A stretch of 64,000 bases of DNA from Pogonophryne albipinna (Eukaryota > Chordata > Actinopteri > Perciformes > Artedidraconidae), in the NCBI GenBank assembly GCA_028583405.1, contig CM053251.1:12287495-12351494 (forward strand), in the 5' to 3' direction. The notes under the pieces are model-generated. The model saw only the letters and a program-made list of their open reading frames with translations. It was not told the origin of the DNA and did no database searches. The position numbers and the translations under genes are program-made. Shown here in pieces: positions 27,801 to 63,498 of the stretch. Within the stretch, counting starts at the first letter, position 1, and each line of letters opens with the position of its first letter.

Positions 27801-30069
27801 ACTGAATGTTAAAGTTATTGAGTGAATTTAGAAATCACTCCTGGAGGATTGGTTTATTGCTATTAGCATTTAGCAATTAGCCAGATAAAAACGGGCACCT
27901 GTTGGTGACGCAATATATGGGTGTGTTTGATTTAGGTTATTTATCGTATTATTAATAAACCAGAAAGGGTGGGTGCCAACTTTTTTTTTAAACTGCCAAG
28001 CTGCAATGTCGCTAACGTTCACCAATATTTAGTATATTAGCATTGCTTTGTTGTATGCTAATCCCAACCACTGCTAGGCCCGGCCCAGGTGTGACCACGC
28101 CCCCAGACCCCCTGTGAGCATGCACGTTCACTCTATACACTAATACAGCCTATGCTTTCAACATGTATTTGTAAGTGTCAGCTCTACCACCATCAGCAAG
28201 CAGACAGACAGGTAAACAGCTTTTGGGTTCATCTCCTCACTTTTGTTTTATTCTCAATATGTGTATTGCAAAGTTAAATAATTGATCAAAGACTTTAGAG
28301 AAAGTTAATCACTCAAAAGTACACACAAAAAAGCAACTATTGGCAATGTTGCAGTAACTAAAGTAATGTAATTAGTTAGCCTACCTTCATCCCTGCTGCT
28401 GAGAGTTAAGTACACTTGAATGTGCTATTTTGAAAACACCTTTTTGCTATAATTATGGACAAACATTGTCATGTATCTAAATATTTTAATCTCTCTTTTT
28501 AAAGTACGTCAACAGCAAGTACAAAAATGCGCAACTGAATTGACTTAATTATTATTTATGGTATCTCAAAATGCCACAATCAAGTATCGTCAAGGATAAT
28601 TTAATTGGGAAATGTTCTTTTTTTGCTGACTTGCTGAGATTTAGAGAACATTTTAAGCAGTCTCATGTCTGAAAGTGGTATCAATCTTTTTAACCGAGTT
28701 TGAAAGTAAATAAGTCTATTTCAACATCAATGTCAGCCTGTCAAGTGTATTTTATGCCTTATTACTTAAAATAACATTAGTCAAATATAACAATAATGTA
28801 GGTACATATATTACATCGCACACTTTTGAATACAATACAAATACATGTTTTGTGACATGTGTACATGAACATGTTAAATTGGTGGAATATCCATACATGA
28901 AAAATAAAACCCGCCACATGTGATCCATGTTATAAAAGTTCTCATTTATTAATTTATTATACAGCATATGTGTTAATAAAACATCTGCAAAAAATAAAAT
29001 AAACCTCCCTCTCTAGATGCTGTGTAACAAGGGTATACAACCGAGATGATTTTAAAGCACAAAAGCATCTCTCAGACTTTCTTTGCATAGACTGCACCAC
29101 CATTTCTCTCCCTCAGACACTCCTGTCAGCTTAACAAGCCCACACAGCACGGAGCACTTTACTGACCCCATTTAATTCCCTATCCTAGAGTTTACTTACC
29201 CATGGGCCTCTTCTGTTTGGAGTCTACTCTGTAAAATGGAAGGCAAGTGCATGACTAATTGCGCTAATTGACCTGAACTCTTTTTGAATATGATATTTTA
29301 GTTGTCACTCCACTGCATTTTTAAACTGTTTAATACAGGTCGAAGTTTAAAGGGCCATCGAAAAACCTTTGGAGGCCTTGACGCTACATATTTCCTCTTA
29401 GAGGGGTTTTAACATGAAAAGTTATCATATTTACAAGCTCAACGTTTTTTGATAGAATATTCCAAAAATACATGATAGCTGATTTTCATTCCTCTGAATT
29501 GGTCCATAGAGAAGATTATGATGAGAGTCCGAGGTTATGAAGCATCTATCTGGTCGTCTCTGGTGCTCATCAAATTAACAAATGCCATAATCCGTACAAG
29601 TAATCCCTCAAGTAGTCGCCATAATTCATAAATCTTTGAGTTCATTTGAATGTCAGTGTTTATTAACATAATCACGTTTTAGGAGAAAATGCTTTAAACA
29701 TTTTGGAAGGTGTTTTCTAATCATGATGTTTAAAGGTTGTGAGCTTTAGTACAGCGGTTGGTGATAAACAAAGCATCACTCTTTCACAAAAAATACACCT
29801 TCATTCAGGAAATAGATATATTCTGACCTCAACCTGTTGCTATGTGTCATAAACTTTGAAAAATAAATGAGGTTACTCAGCATATTCGTACATAAATACA
29901 TCAAAAGCATTCATTTAATCCAACCAAAGCTGCCTGCAAACTTCTGTGTAATTAAGTTTAGTCAAAACTAAGATTCAGAATCAGTTCTATGTTGTCATTT
30001 AGCTTTTTTGTTGGAATTGAAAATGTAATTCAATTTGACTGCTAATTAATATATGAATGAATGGTAAAG

Positions 30070-30696
30070 GAGTTCAAGTATCTCGGGGTCTTGTTCTCGA
30101 GTGAGGGAACAATGGAGCGTGAGATGGGCCGGAGAATCGGAGCAGCGGGAGCGGTACTGCAGTCGCTTTACCGCACCGTTGTGACGAAAAGGGAGCTGAG
30201 CCAGAAGGCAAAGCTCTCTGTCTACCGGGCCATTTTCGTTCCTACCCTCACCTATGGTCATGAAGGATGGGTCATGACCGAAAGAACGAGATCGCGGATA
30301 CAAGCGGCCGAGATGGGTTTTCTCCGCAGGGTGGCTGGCGTCTCCCTTAGGGATAAGGTGAGAAGTTCGGTCATCCGGGAGGGACTCGGAGTTGAACCGC
30401 TCCTCCTTCGCGTCGAAAGGAGCCAGTTGAGGTGGTGCGGGCACCTAGTTAGGATGCCACCTGGGCGCCTCCCTAGGGAGGTGTTCCAGGCACGTCCAGC
30501 TGGGAAGAGACCAAGGGGTAGACCTAGGACCAGGTGGAGGGATTATGTCTCTTCGCTGGCCTGGGAGCGCCTTGGGATCCCCCAGTCAGAGCTGGTTGAT
30601 GTCGCCAGGGAAAAGGAAGTTTGGGGCTCTCTGCTGGAACTGCTACCTCCGCGACCCGACCACGGATAAGCGGAAGAAGATGGATGGATGGATGGA
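30070..30696 (+). mobile_element. 5'-truncated LINE (Rex3/RTE-like), 3' end with GATG tail
   Basis: A 202-codon frame (30061-30669) has the C-terminal part of a fish LINE ORF: VFVPTLTYGHE-like text (VPTLTYGHEGWVMTERTRSR), RIQAAEMGFLRRVAGVSLRD, LRWCGHLVRMPPGRLP and RPRGRPRTRWRDYV. The tail is AAGATGGATGGATGGATGGA, as in Rex3-type elements. TGAATGGTAAAG at 30058-30069 and again at 30697-30708 is a target-site duplication, giving exact ends. Only the 3' part was inserted, so it cannot move on its own. The clade call is from memory. Confidence 0.8.
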
Positions 30697-31109
30697 TGAA
30701 TGGTAAAGTTTTAACTTCAAGTAAGCATAAAGAAATGGAAATATAGAAAGCGTCATCATATCACATCATCATATCCGATGCCCAAACCAATCCTCAGAGA
30801 AGGTCAAGTGATTGACTGTCTGGGACAAAATGGCTGATTCATTAACAACTGATTTGTATTTACTCTTCACATCTTGATTAAAATGACATAGAAAGGCTTG
30901 GGAAAAGAACTACATTTTTCTTTGTGATGTGTTTGTCATACGGGATGTCTGAGGATCAAGGGAAGGTAAAAAATACTTTAAAACATTATATAATTGCACA
31001 TGTTGTGTCCACACAGTCTTTTTGTGAAGTAGAGGTTCGTAGGTCCACAATTAGTCCAGAAATCTGAAACGTCTTCCATGTATCAAGTATATCACTCTCA
31101 AAGAGGTCT

Positions 31110-31115
31110 TTTATT
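31110..31115 (-). terminator. Candidate polyadenylation signal of sntg1
   Basis: AATAAA on the minus strand about 135 bases after the stop codon, in GGTTGAATAAAAGACC. Confidence 0.45.
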
Positions 31116-31251
31116 CAACCGCTGTATACAGTTGTCCACCATAATGTCTTGATTTGAATGTTTTTTAATTCTCCTGTCCACCATTTTAGGCCACAGTCAC
31201 GACTCAAGTGCAGCATCTTTTTCAGAGAGGGTCCTGGGAGAGCAGCCCCTG

Positions 31252-52267
<21,016 letters not shown>

Positions 52268-53854
52268 GTGCTACTACGCAGTGAGGGATACTGCAATGGA
52301 GACAAATAAGAGTGAGTTAGACTGTGACACGGCCAAAGACTCGCTGCAGCAAAAAAGGTACAGCCGATTTCATGTGGCATTATTTATTAGCAGGATGCTT
52401 ATTTTCATCATCTGCCTTTCTTATACAGAATGTGCAGATGTATGCCTTTTCAAATTGAACTTAACTGTATAGCAATCCTAGGAGGGAAACCGGGGACCAT
52501 TACACTTAATGAATAATTTATTAGAAAAGGTGAGATCCCAGGTATCCTATTAAATGATTTAATATCCAATCCAGCGCCTCCTGAAATGAACTGTGTGCCA
52601 TATCTGATGCCTTGTCATAGAGATCATAAATCTGGACCACAGTAGGAGACAATAACAAAGTAAATCCAACCACAACCTGAGTCTTATTGCTTTAGAAGAA
52701 AACACTGCCACTACCAATAAATGGCGCATTCTTTTTAAACTACCGGCTTGCTCTATGCAGACAGGCACACATGTATACAGAATAGAGGAAATGTTATGCG
52801 AGAGCCTCATTTACATAAACCGGTTCCACTCAGTTTTAATCAGACATGACTGACACTTCCCTCAACATCAACAAAAGCAACGCAAAAATGGCTCCACTTG
52901 AATTATAGAACCTGCAGAGGGAGTCGAGACGTACCTCAGCAGAAAGGCCCCCAGCGCGTTGTACGGAGAGATCTAGCCATCAAGCGTCGAGCTGATCTCT
53001 GATCTGAGCCGAAGCAGAGGGTCTTCTCGAATCATGGCTGTCAGACCCGGCTGGTTGGAGATCAGCAGACACCGCTGCTGGCCGGCCGTGGGAGTGGACG
53101 GGCTGAAGAGCAGAATGAGGCGATGGCGTAGTGAGGTTTCACTCCTGGCAATCCCTGTTGGGTGTCCAAGCTGCAGCAACAGGAGGAGGAAGCCGTTTTT
53201 AGGTTTCATTCTGATATTCAACCCATTTGCAAGAGAGGAGATACTGTTCGATACAAAAAAACAACAAATGTCTTCAACTCATGCTCAAAATGAGAGCTGA
53301 TTGTTGTTGTTTGAATGCTTATGACGGAAGCAATCTAGTTATCAGCAACAAAGATGTCAGCGTTGTCAATAATACCACTGCAAGTTGAATCAGAATCACA
53401 GCTTTATTCCTAAATAAACAGCTAGTTAAAAAAGGGATTCAAAAGAAATCTGGAAACAGTGAATCCCATTCTTCAGCTATGTTGAAGCATCCTCTCCAAC
53501 ACCTCACACGTACAAAACTGTGGGATTGTTTGCTTGAATGCCAAATGCAATTAAGTAATATTCTTCTATTTCTGTATGCCGAGTAAAAATGACTCTTTTA
53601 AAGTGTTTATTACATTCAAAAGCACCCCCTTGAGAAGTCGTCTTCATTAGCGAGCATTGTTGGCTCAAAGCCAGCTTCTTGTTGAGCGTTGCCGCTATGA
53701 TCATTGTGCTTTAGGAGTAAAGAAACGTATAAAAGTATATCCAATTCAAGCTTTATTTCATGCAATAATCATTGACTAGTACTACTGATTACAGTAACCG
53801 TAGTTTGTTGACGTTTCCATCAACTGCAAAAGCACAAGAAGTCTAACAATGAGC

Positions 53855-54120
53855 CAATTTATCGGTTCCTGACAGATCGATAATATTTATGATAATTGTC
53901 GTTTTACGGAGAAAAATGCCATAAATCAGTCCAGCTTTCTATTATAATCGGCTTTATTGTGTCTTATATGATTTGCTATAATTAGGGTCAGAACTGTAGT
54001 TCAGACAAAACAAGCAAGCTGAAGACGTCACCTTGAGCTGTGAATAAATGTGATGGGTATTTCTTTAACAATTATCTGACATTTTATAGATTAAACCACT
54101 GACCAATCAATCAACTGATT
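53855..54120. repeat. Diverged teleost MITE, reverse orientation
   Basis: CGATAATATTTATGATAATT, TAATCGGCTTTATTGTG, GCTGAAGACGTCACCTTGAG and ATCAATCAACTGATT read like a reversed copy of the GCTGCA...GATTATT family. Weak match. Confidence 0.35.
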
Positions 54121-55934
54121 CGCTAAGAGTTCTGCATGTAATGATCCATACTAAGATAGATGGCTTCTAGATAGTTTACTGACATTCCTATTAGGTTGTG
54201 TATTATTTATATGATCATGTATATGAAAAAGAATGAGCGATACTACTGAGAAAGCTATTATTGATATGCATTCAAAAATATATGTGGTGTGTTTCCATGT
54301 ATTTTGTATCTATTCTTTATCTATTTCTTTTTTTTCCAGGGATTTATGTTTGAAGTTTTATTGACTTAAGAAAATCCAATATGAAATACGGGATCACAGT
54401 TTTCTCCGCCTGCCGCCACACTCTCCACATCGAGCTGTCGGACCGGAGATGAGTCAGCTCTGTAATGGATGTAAGAGAAATCCTGACATCATTTGTGGAG
54501 CTGCTTTTAAAAATGAATGTCTTCACGTGGTCAGCTGAAAAATGTGTCTGCCGCTGTGATATGAACACTTTGTCTTAGCAGGTGCCCTCCTGAACATCCT
54601 GCCAGGCGCCGCCACTTCCCCTTCTTATTTTTTATTGTGTGAGAATCTAGATTAAATTGGCCGAACCTTTTGTGCTTTTTAAGTCGAGTCAGCGCAACTC
54701 CTTCCATAACCTACTTCCAATCCTGACAATTTGCAGAGCAATGTTTTTCAAATAAAGCTCTTGTGTTTGACACAATGGCAGGAAACAGAGAGAGAGAGGA
54801 TCAGATTGCCTGGATGATGTGGAGATTGTAATGTGACATCTCCATCTCTTAGACCGGAGGATAGCTGCGGCCCGTTCAGGATGATGGATGATCGTCTGGG
54901 CGCAGGTGCAGCAGCTGCCTGCAGAGTGCCCCTGCAAATGTAGTTTTACTATACGAAAAATTGAGATGGGTTTCACTTACTGTACTGTTCACTTGTTCTA
55001 CGACCTGGAACATATGGTGCCAGGGAGTGCAGCGTTTTAATTTTGCGATGGATGATAGCAGATATTAGGTTACTTAAATGTTATGGTCTCCCCGAAAAGA
55101 GTCCTGCTCATAGTCAATAGCGTTTCACAGGACCTGTTCAGTTTATGTTAGAAAACCAGTGTAGTCTGATGTCTGTGCACACGTTCTTGTGTGTGGTCTG
55201 TATCTTTTAAACCTCTCTGTAAAAAACAAAGGTAAAGAATACTAATTATGATTACTTGTCTTTTTATTTATGTTGCGATCTTGAGAGGACGATCCAACAT
55301 TTAAGTATTTTGTTTTATCCATTATGGCAATTTTTTACCTTCCAACAAATAAACTTCTGGAGGCAAACTTCTGGGTACTTTTTTGAAGATGTTTGGGCTT
55401 ATTTTCTTGTATATTTTCAGCTTTGAAGACTTATCTACTATTTAAATAGATAAGAAATAAACAATTGCATTTCATCTGAATCTGATGGTGCTTAATTGTT
55501 TTGCATATGTTTTAAAGGTTAAAGAATTTATTTGGTTTGTTCATTTGCTGTGACAATATTATATAATAGTTTTTTATGTTTTTTGCTTCTTTTTAAATAT
55601 CCATAGTTATATTCATGTAGGGGTTCAAATCCAGCCAGGGACCGTTTCTTGTGTATGATCCCCTCAAGTGTTGCTTGAATGTTGCTTTACATGTTGGTCT
55701 TCTTTGTGTTTCAAACTTGGGAGCTTAAGTTCTGTGTTTGCTTTAGGTACAGTAGGTGCATTGTAGAAATGTATTTAAATTGATTTTTTTAATTAAAGTG
55801 CAGGTGCAGTGATCTGTTGTCTCAGGGGGATACATATGGACTATTCACAGATAAATGAGTGGCAAAAAAAAGTTTTCTCAATTCAACACTCGGTGCAGCT
55901 AACAACTGCTTTCATCACTGATTAATGTGAGAAC

Positions 55935-56165
55935 GATTTCCTATAATCGGTTGAGGGTTTGATCTACAACATGTCGGAAAATGGTGAAAAATGTTGATAC
56001 TATATTCCCAGAGCCCGAGGTGACATGGACAGATTGCTTTTTTCATCTGACCAATACTTCAAAAATACACAAGTAACTGACATGGAAGAAAAGCAGGAAA
56101 TATTTCATTTAAGAAGCTGAAACAAGTGATTTTGGTAATTACAAACGCTCAAATTATAATAATAA
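55935..56165. repeat. Diverged teleost MITE fragment
   Basis: CGGAAAATGGTGAAAAATGT, CCCAGAGCCCGAGGTGACAT and TTCATTTAAGAAGCTGAAAC are clear internal segments of the GCTGCA...GATTATT MITE family. Confidence 0.5.
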
Positions 56166-57719
56166 TGTTCATTTATTAATCCGTCTTTTATTTTCTAATC
56201 TCATCATTCGGCATAAGATGTGAGGGATAAACATGTCCATCAAAAGAGCCCAGTGAGGCATCTTAAAATATCCTCTTATGTAAAGACAAACAGTCTTGAA
56301 CCAAAGAAATGTTAAGATACATTGAAAAGCATGAAATCCTCCGATTTAAGTAACTGGACAGACTAAGTGCTTTTTTCCCCTTTGATTATCAAAATTCTTG
56401 TTGATTACATTTCGGTTGCTGTCCATTTCAGCTGTCCATGGTTTTAATTTGAAGAAGAGTGCTTAAAAGGAGTTTGGTTTGCAGGTTCCTATTCACCTGA
56501 CAAATGAATAAACTAATTTTGTCAGTCCACTCCTGCTGTGCTCACCTCGTGTAAAGAGGCAGCTGTTTCAACAGTTTTGTATGTACAGAGCACATTATGT
56601 ATTCAACAGGGGCCGTTTAGCATGCCGCTAGAGATGCTTCTTCTTCCTTCATCAGCTTGAGTTCAAGATGGATCATTAATGCAAGACAGAAAGAGTATCT
56701 CATAATGTTTTCAATTCTTCAAGTCAATGAGTAAGTCAAGCACTGAGCACCAGCACAAGCTAGATGAGGGGTTGCCAAAGCTTCACAGATGGTCGCGATG
56801 CTTCACGACTTAGAGGGGTTTAAGACAACTTTTCTGGGAAGAAAACTGAGGAAATTGGTTTTATTTATAGTTAAGATTACTATGTAAGATTATAAACTTT
56901 TTAAAACTCATAAGTGCACAGTTAACATCTGAACATAACTTCTATATTCCCAAGCCTTTCCTCTCTGTTAAACAGTCTCTTCTGTCATTAGAAAAGTAAG
57001 CAGTTAAAACAACTATAGAACTAATTCAACAATGGCTAAACGTCAGGAAGAAGAACACACTCAAGTACTAGGCCTATTCAGTATGATTATTAAAAATACA
57101 AAGAGAATTGCATTAAAAGTTCATAAAGTAAGATGAAAATTCATCCCTGATGCATTATTCACAGGAAATAATCTGCTCTAAATTATACAATTATCGCTTT
57201 CCTCAGAATCCTTTATTTGGTTTGCTAGTTGAGTTAATTATACAATATATCAGTTAATCTGTACTGTTAATGTTATGCATGGAATAAAATATGACATATC
57301 CATAAAATATATCACTTAGTGAGGGGTTGTCAGTTTGCTCAATGACAGAAAAGGGTCCCTAAACTGAGGAGCTCTCCAGGCCAGATGCTCAAGAATGATA
57401 GGAAGAGGAGTAAATGAATAACAGACACACTTATAGACTGAGATCTCGACCTTCATGACTATGACGTATGTTTTTGGCAACAGGGAGCCACCAGATATCA
57501 GGGGATTGCCAACTTAAATCAAAGTGAATCATGCCACACAACATTAAATCACTTGATATCATGAAGCAAAAATAGATATTTAACTACAGCTAGAAGAAAC
57601 TGCAGCATGTTTGATAATAACTTGAATCCTAATTGGATTATAATCGAATTTATTCTCTAACATACGATATAATGGTGCAGCGCCTGTGGATAAATGGACT
57701 AGCAAGTCAATCACTTTTA

Positions 57720-58507
57720 GACCCTAGCCACACGGAGACGGTAACGAAAACGAACCGTATTCGATATCAAAAAAGTCTTCCGTCCACACGCAATCAGCAC
57801 CAGAAACGTGTCCGTCCACACGAGACCGCTCGACCCGCTGAAGACGCTGTAGTACATATGTGGGGCCTGTAAGTTGCGCCGTACTTCCGCCACAAAATAC
57901 ATCAAAAGCAGTGAAGAAGACTTCACGAGCATGCATGGTTGCCATGGTTGCCCTTCTGTTTATTCTCCGCGGTGGATTTAGCAGCAGAGGTGGGGAGAGG
58001 CAGGGGCCAGGGCTCTGGCTCTTTTTCTCCCTCCCCGAGGTAAGCGTGTGCTCCTGCTGTAAATCTCCCCGGTGGTCCACCAGCAGATGAAAAACACCCA
58101 CCTCTCCGCCTCTTCCAAGGGACGAGGGAACCGTGCAGAGTTTCCGTTTTTTCGGCGTTCAACATTTCCATTAAAGTTTAAATCTCCCGGACAACATTAT
58201 AAAAGTGCCGGTCAAAGCTATTCTTTGTTATTTATTGAGCTTTAAAACAAATGAATTACGACTCTATATAATAATATAAGAATAATATGTGGAGTCTCTC
58301 TTTTCCTCCCCCTCTCCTGACAGCCCGTCAGTATTTTCGTGATCAGGAAAATATTGTATAGGGCGTAATCACGGAGCCGTTTGCCCCCCCCAGAGCGTTG
58401 CGTCTGCAGATCTACCCCCATTGGGACCCGTTATCGTTTCTCGTGTGGCCGAACCGATAGAGAACTGTAGCTGATACGACCCGTATCGTCTCTGTGTGGC
58501 TGCAGCC
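57720..58507. mobile_element. Harbinger-like MITE (788 bp) with TTA target duplication
   Basis: The left end GACCCTAGCCACACGGAGAC and the right end in reverse complement GGCTGCAGCCACACAGAGAC are inverted repeats, flanked by TTA (57717-57719 and 58508-58510). Internal text also mirrors in part: AACGAAAACGAACCGTATT and, reversed, GACGATACGGGTCGTATC. A 3-bp TTA duplication suggests PIF/Harbinger mobilisation. No transposase. Confidence 0.7.
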
Positions 58508-59063
58508 TTAATGTGGGTCTTTATTAGGCTCAACATGCACCCTTTATACTACATTGAATCACATAATAACTGCTAATTATATGTAAAAATGAATATATAG
58601 TAATTTTGGTATTTAAAACCAACAAGGAGAAGACTTTGGGGCCGGGAAATGGCACCATGCTGTGTGAAGAGTACATGAAAGGATTAAAAAGCTGAGCATA
58701 TTGCTGAAGGCTAAGCTACATTAAAATGAAGCTACACAGTCAAGGGACACAGCTGCCCACTTACTAAATATAAAGCAGGGAAATATAGAACTATCTCAAA
58801 ATTGCTCGGGCAAATTATTTATTAATTCAAACTGCGTGATATGAAACAAATGAATATCTTGGGGGTATAAATTAAGATCTGTAGATTATGAACCTTAAGT
58901 AGTAGTAAATGTTATTGAAGATAAAAGAGGCAGTTAGAAATGAATGAAGATGGTGTGTTGACATTATTTTCTAGAAACTCTGCATGATTAAATGATGATC
59001 ATTTCCAACTGCAAGGTATGACATAACACGAAAATATCTACTAAATCTGACTACATATATGTA

Positions 59064-59300
59064 GGGCTACAACTAATGACATTATCGATTATTCAGTTGA
59101 TTACTTTGTTAGCAATGGTTGAATCATTTATTCCATAAAATATGAGGAAAAAGATGCCAATCACAATTTCCTGAAGTCTAAAGTGACTTGTTGAAAATGC
59201 ATTTCTATATTGGTACTGGTTTTAAAAACCATGCATTGAACGTATTGTGATATAAAATGAAAAAAAGCAGCAAATAGCTGGAATCTGAAAGTATACAGCA
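59064..59300. repeat. Diverged teleost MITE
   Basis: TAGGGCTACAACTAATGACA, TTATCGATTATTCAGTTGAT and GATGCCAATCACAATTTCCT match the start and inner part of the GCTGCAACTAA-type MITE. Confidence 0.55.
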
Positions 59301-62107
59301 TCCATGCTTGGTTTAAACAACATACATGATGTATCAATTATTAAAACATTTAGCATTTACATTGTGTTTGTCTACTAATTGTTTTTGTATTCACAACTGC
59401 TTTAGTGAACTGAATCTATGGCGGCCATACGGTCTGTTCTGCAATCAGGAGCAAAAATTGTAATTGCTGCTCGGGGCTGTTTTACATTTCACATGTTGAA
59501 TGAATTGCACATTTTCCATAGAAAACACAACAATGTAATTTACAGAGGAAGCCCGTCTGCCATCAGGGCTGAGTGACTTCTGTAGCGTGGCGTCGAGGCA
59601 GGGGTGCTTAACGAACAAGCAGAATATCGACATCAATCAAATGGGACCTGAAATTGTCCAAACCTGGGTATTTACATGTTGCAAAGCATTAAGGAATGAA
59701 TATACATGCAGTGCTGGATGTATAGATGTTATCTCTGAGGGGTGAATCAAGATGTATGTTAGGCAGATTACTAGTATCATAAATCATTGTGTGTAATCTC
59801 ATCCCTTATTGCTTTGCTTAGGGGCAGTTATCACGTGTGTGTAGCTCTCAGAGCGTTGGTCTGTGTTGGTCCTGAACCTCTAAATCAGATGGGCTGGTAT
59901 ATGAGGCGCATATAAATGAGAGTTGTGTCTTCTGTCTTCCCCGCCCCACGAGACTTTGGTGTGCTTTCGCTTCATTAGCCATCAGTCTCTGCTAAGGCAG
60001 ACTAATGGTTTTCTAGTTGCATGACAGTCAGTGACTTTGTGGCACACACCCCTGATATTTCTAAAAAAGATAAATCTGAAGTTTCGGTTTATTTGTTCTA
60101 CTCGTACATCACATCGCAATAAAAAAGAAAGAAGCATATGGCTACTCCCGTGTGGATTCAGCATCTGGAGCACTTTGTATGGATGGTTGACCAAACAGTT
60201 GCTATAAAAGCCCCACAGCAACATCAGGTGAGATGCATTTTCGTCTCTGCCACGGGGCTCTGGGGCGAGATCGTAATGAAGATGTCCAGCCTTACAGTGA
60301 CATACTGCCTCTCCCAGCTGCCCTTTAGATAGAACAATCGCTGCAGGAAAATGTAAAAAAAAAAAGATTGCTCTGTTTTCCAGACTGCTTTCTTTAAATT
60401 CTTAAAAATATTCAGCATCCTGTTTTAGTTCCTGTCTTATGCTTTCCCCTAATCTCATTGCTACTTTTCCTCCTTTTTTCCTGACAGCTCCTATCAAGTT
60501 TTGTGCACATCATTCTGTGCACAGCACTCTTTTTTGTGATCAAAATAGGTCAGTGAATAAAGCCACATGACAATAGTAAAATGAATTTGTGCTTCACTAA
60601 ATACTGGAAGTGTCACCCTTGAGTATTCATTACCACTCTGTTACATATCAAGCTGCTGGGTGATGCTAGGAGAGTGTAACAGCATTTCAAATGTGTTAAC
60701 ATACATAATTGATGTCATGTGTACATCCAGTGCTTACAGTATCGCCTTAGGAAAAGCTTTCCCACTTGTATGTTTCAAGACGTTTAACTAATCCGGATTC
60801 TTAAACAGGCCGATGGGATTCAGTTGCAGGAGGATCAGCAGATTATTGATTACTTAAGTAGGGAAGATAAAGTGTGGAGGAACTCTTCGTTGTGCAGTGT
60901 AGACATTGTTTCCAGATCATGATCGATGCCAGTTTAAGTTCATGCTCCAGCTGGGGAAAACTTTGTGACAATCTGTTTTTTTTCCCCCCAATTATCAGCA
61001 GATCTAGACCGCGACACTGTATGGAGGATTCAAACAAGTTATCCCTGGCACTCTGTACCCACCGCTTGACATATTGACCGGACATGACTGACACCATTTC
61101 ACTCAGGCCTGATTTTCTGCCAGTGTACCTCTGTACCTCTGTCACTTGGCCAAACTGCTTTTTGATTTAGGACACAAGCAGAAGGAGGGGGGATGGGATG
61201 CGTGTGCTAGGGCATACAATTGTCAATGACATGTCAAAGTCTTTCCCTCTGGTAGGAAGTGAGACCTCCAACATCAGACAGATTGCTCCTGACCTATGAC
61301 CACCAATGGACCGGCTAAGCTCAGCTCAATATGCTTGTACGAGCACAGAAATCATTGACGTGAAGTCAGATTTCTCCATCTCAGCTGGCTTCTTAGATAC
61401 AAACCACACTGATTGTATGTCACCTTGCAGCCCATAATGAGGATAAACAGAAGGATTCAGGAGCTTTCTGCGAGGCTAATGAAGCACACTGAGCAGCAGC
61501 AGCAGGCTGTGCAGGAATACTTCTCAGGTTTATCACAGATGGACATGGCCTTGAAGCTTTTTCCAAGAAGAAGATGAGCAATTTGTGAATAGTTTATTGA
61601 CGTTTAAAATATAAAATGATGGCCTATTTTCTAAAAAAGAAAAGAAAGTAGCTTATTACTGGAATCCAGTGCAGGGAGAGTACTTAATGCTGCTAAACAG
61701 CACTATGGATGAAAAGAGGACTGCTGCCACTGCACTGGCTGGAGGAACTGCGGGTACCTGCACTGAGGCAATGTGAAGGTTTTCTGCAAGCCTACATAGT
61801 CCCTTCAAATCACACAATAATGAAAAGGTGTTTCATCAAGAGGCCCATTAGGAGTGAAGTAGTCAGCTCAGTTTAGCCCATCACCCAAAATGTGCCTAAT
61901 AGAGGATGGGATGCTTTCTACTGCATCGGATCATATGGTGATTGGTAAATAAATCTTGGTGCGCAGCATTAAACCAGATTACATCTCAAAAAAGTACAAT
62001 GTAAAGAGATGAATGTTTGGCATAATAATTACCTACCGTTCGTCGTGCACTACATCATGAGGCAGTGCAATATGTAAAAAGCCAGAAAAAGGTCTGAGAG
62101 GCTTACC

Positions 62108-62560
62108 TGATTTTCTAGTAACAGGTGGTAATGTCTTATTAGATCCCTTGGAGCTCCAGTCCCTCATGTGTCAAGCTTTTCTTATTTTAATTTATGCAAC
62201 GGAGGCTAAAACATCTCCGCGAAATCACAATGTATCCCTTGTGGCAGCATCGCCCACACGGCATCCTGGTCCACTATACTCTGTAGCGATGTGCAAAAAA
62301 AACGAGAGAAAAACAGCCCGCAGAAAACAACATTTGTGCATATTTCCTGGGCAGCGGCGGTTTCAGGGATTCCTCTCCGTCTACATCTCTGGCAGAGGGT
62401 CCAGTTTCACAGCTCCGTGTCTGTCTCCCTCTCGCATCGTGCTGCCAAAATGACTGAAGCTGGAAATCACATGCGGCTGGTTTAACGCGCGCGTCAATCG
62501 ACTTCGTTTACCCAAGGCACCCGCACAACTCCGGATCCATATATTACATGCTTCTACTTT
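62108..62560 (-). promoter_or_regulatory. sntg1: Candidate sntg1 promoter and non-coding first exon
   Basis: The sntg1 start exon has an acceptor in its 5' UTR, so a non-coding exon lies further upstream. On the minus strand a strong donor, AAATCAG before GTAAGC, ends a possible exon at 62108. About 350 bp upstream is a CpG-rich patch (AACGCGCGCGTCAATCGAC, near 62485) in otherwise CpG-poor DNA. Speculative without transcripts; the true first exon may lie beyond the window. Confidence 0.25.
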
Positions 62561-62976
62561 TTCACTGTTTCTCGTGACGTCTGCTGCTCTCTCTCGCATT
62601 AAACCCGAGCAAACATCTCACAAAGCGTTTCTTCTTTTTCAGTCAATTACATTTGCGTGCACTGCGGTCTTGAACGTGTGTGTGCGTATTTGTGTGTGGA
62701 TGTGGGTGTACTCACTCGGGATTCATCCCAAGGTTTGCCCGCTTACAGTTGAGATCTGCAGCAAAAGAGAACAGAAAAATAATATTTGATTTCTTTCAAC
62801 GTCAACACTTCAAAGTTATTTTCACATTAAAAGGCAAGTGTGTGAATTATGTGGAAGCATTCAAGCATATTACAACTTCCCTCAGCTTAACTGCATTTAT
62901 AAGAGCAAATAAAGCAGGTTGTGGGTTTTCTCAGCTTTAGCACAGTCAGCCTCTCATGACTCAGTGTGAGTTATCA

Positions 62977-63345
<369 letters not shown>

Positions 63346-63468
63346 GAAAATAGAAAAAGGAAGATATTTAGAAACACATTAAAAACAGATATTTACACCA
63401 AATATAAATATAAAACATTGGTAAAATGAATATATGACTCGTCAGAACACACACTGTACATATGCAGT

Positions 63469-63498
63469 CTAGTATTTGGACTCTAGTATTTGGACTCT
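63469..63498. repeat. Short tandem duplication
   Basis: TCTAGTATTTGGAC occurs twice in a row. Rest of the window end shows nothing recognisable. Confidence 0.7.

Larger units (their letters stand above)
52291..62107 (-). other. sntg1: sntg1 5' region, probable 5' UTR intron; no coding sequence
   Basis: No supported exons on either strand. Contains diverged MITE copies (53855-54120, 55935-56165, 59064-59300) and a Harbinger-like MITE (57720-58507). Confidence 0.55.

Noticed and set aside
30046..30444. 132-codon minus-strand frame
   Set aside because: It is the shadow of the LINE reading frame on the other strand.
52925..52990. Possible sntg1 start exon with ATGGCTAGATC and donor GTACGT on the minus strand
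   Set aside because: The frame hits a stop before the donor, and a better start exon matching the family N-terminus exists at 52241-52267.
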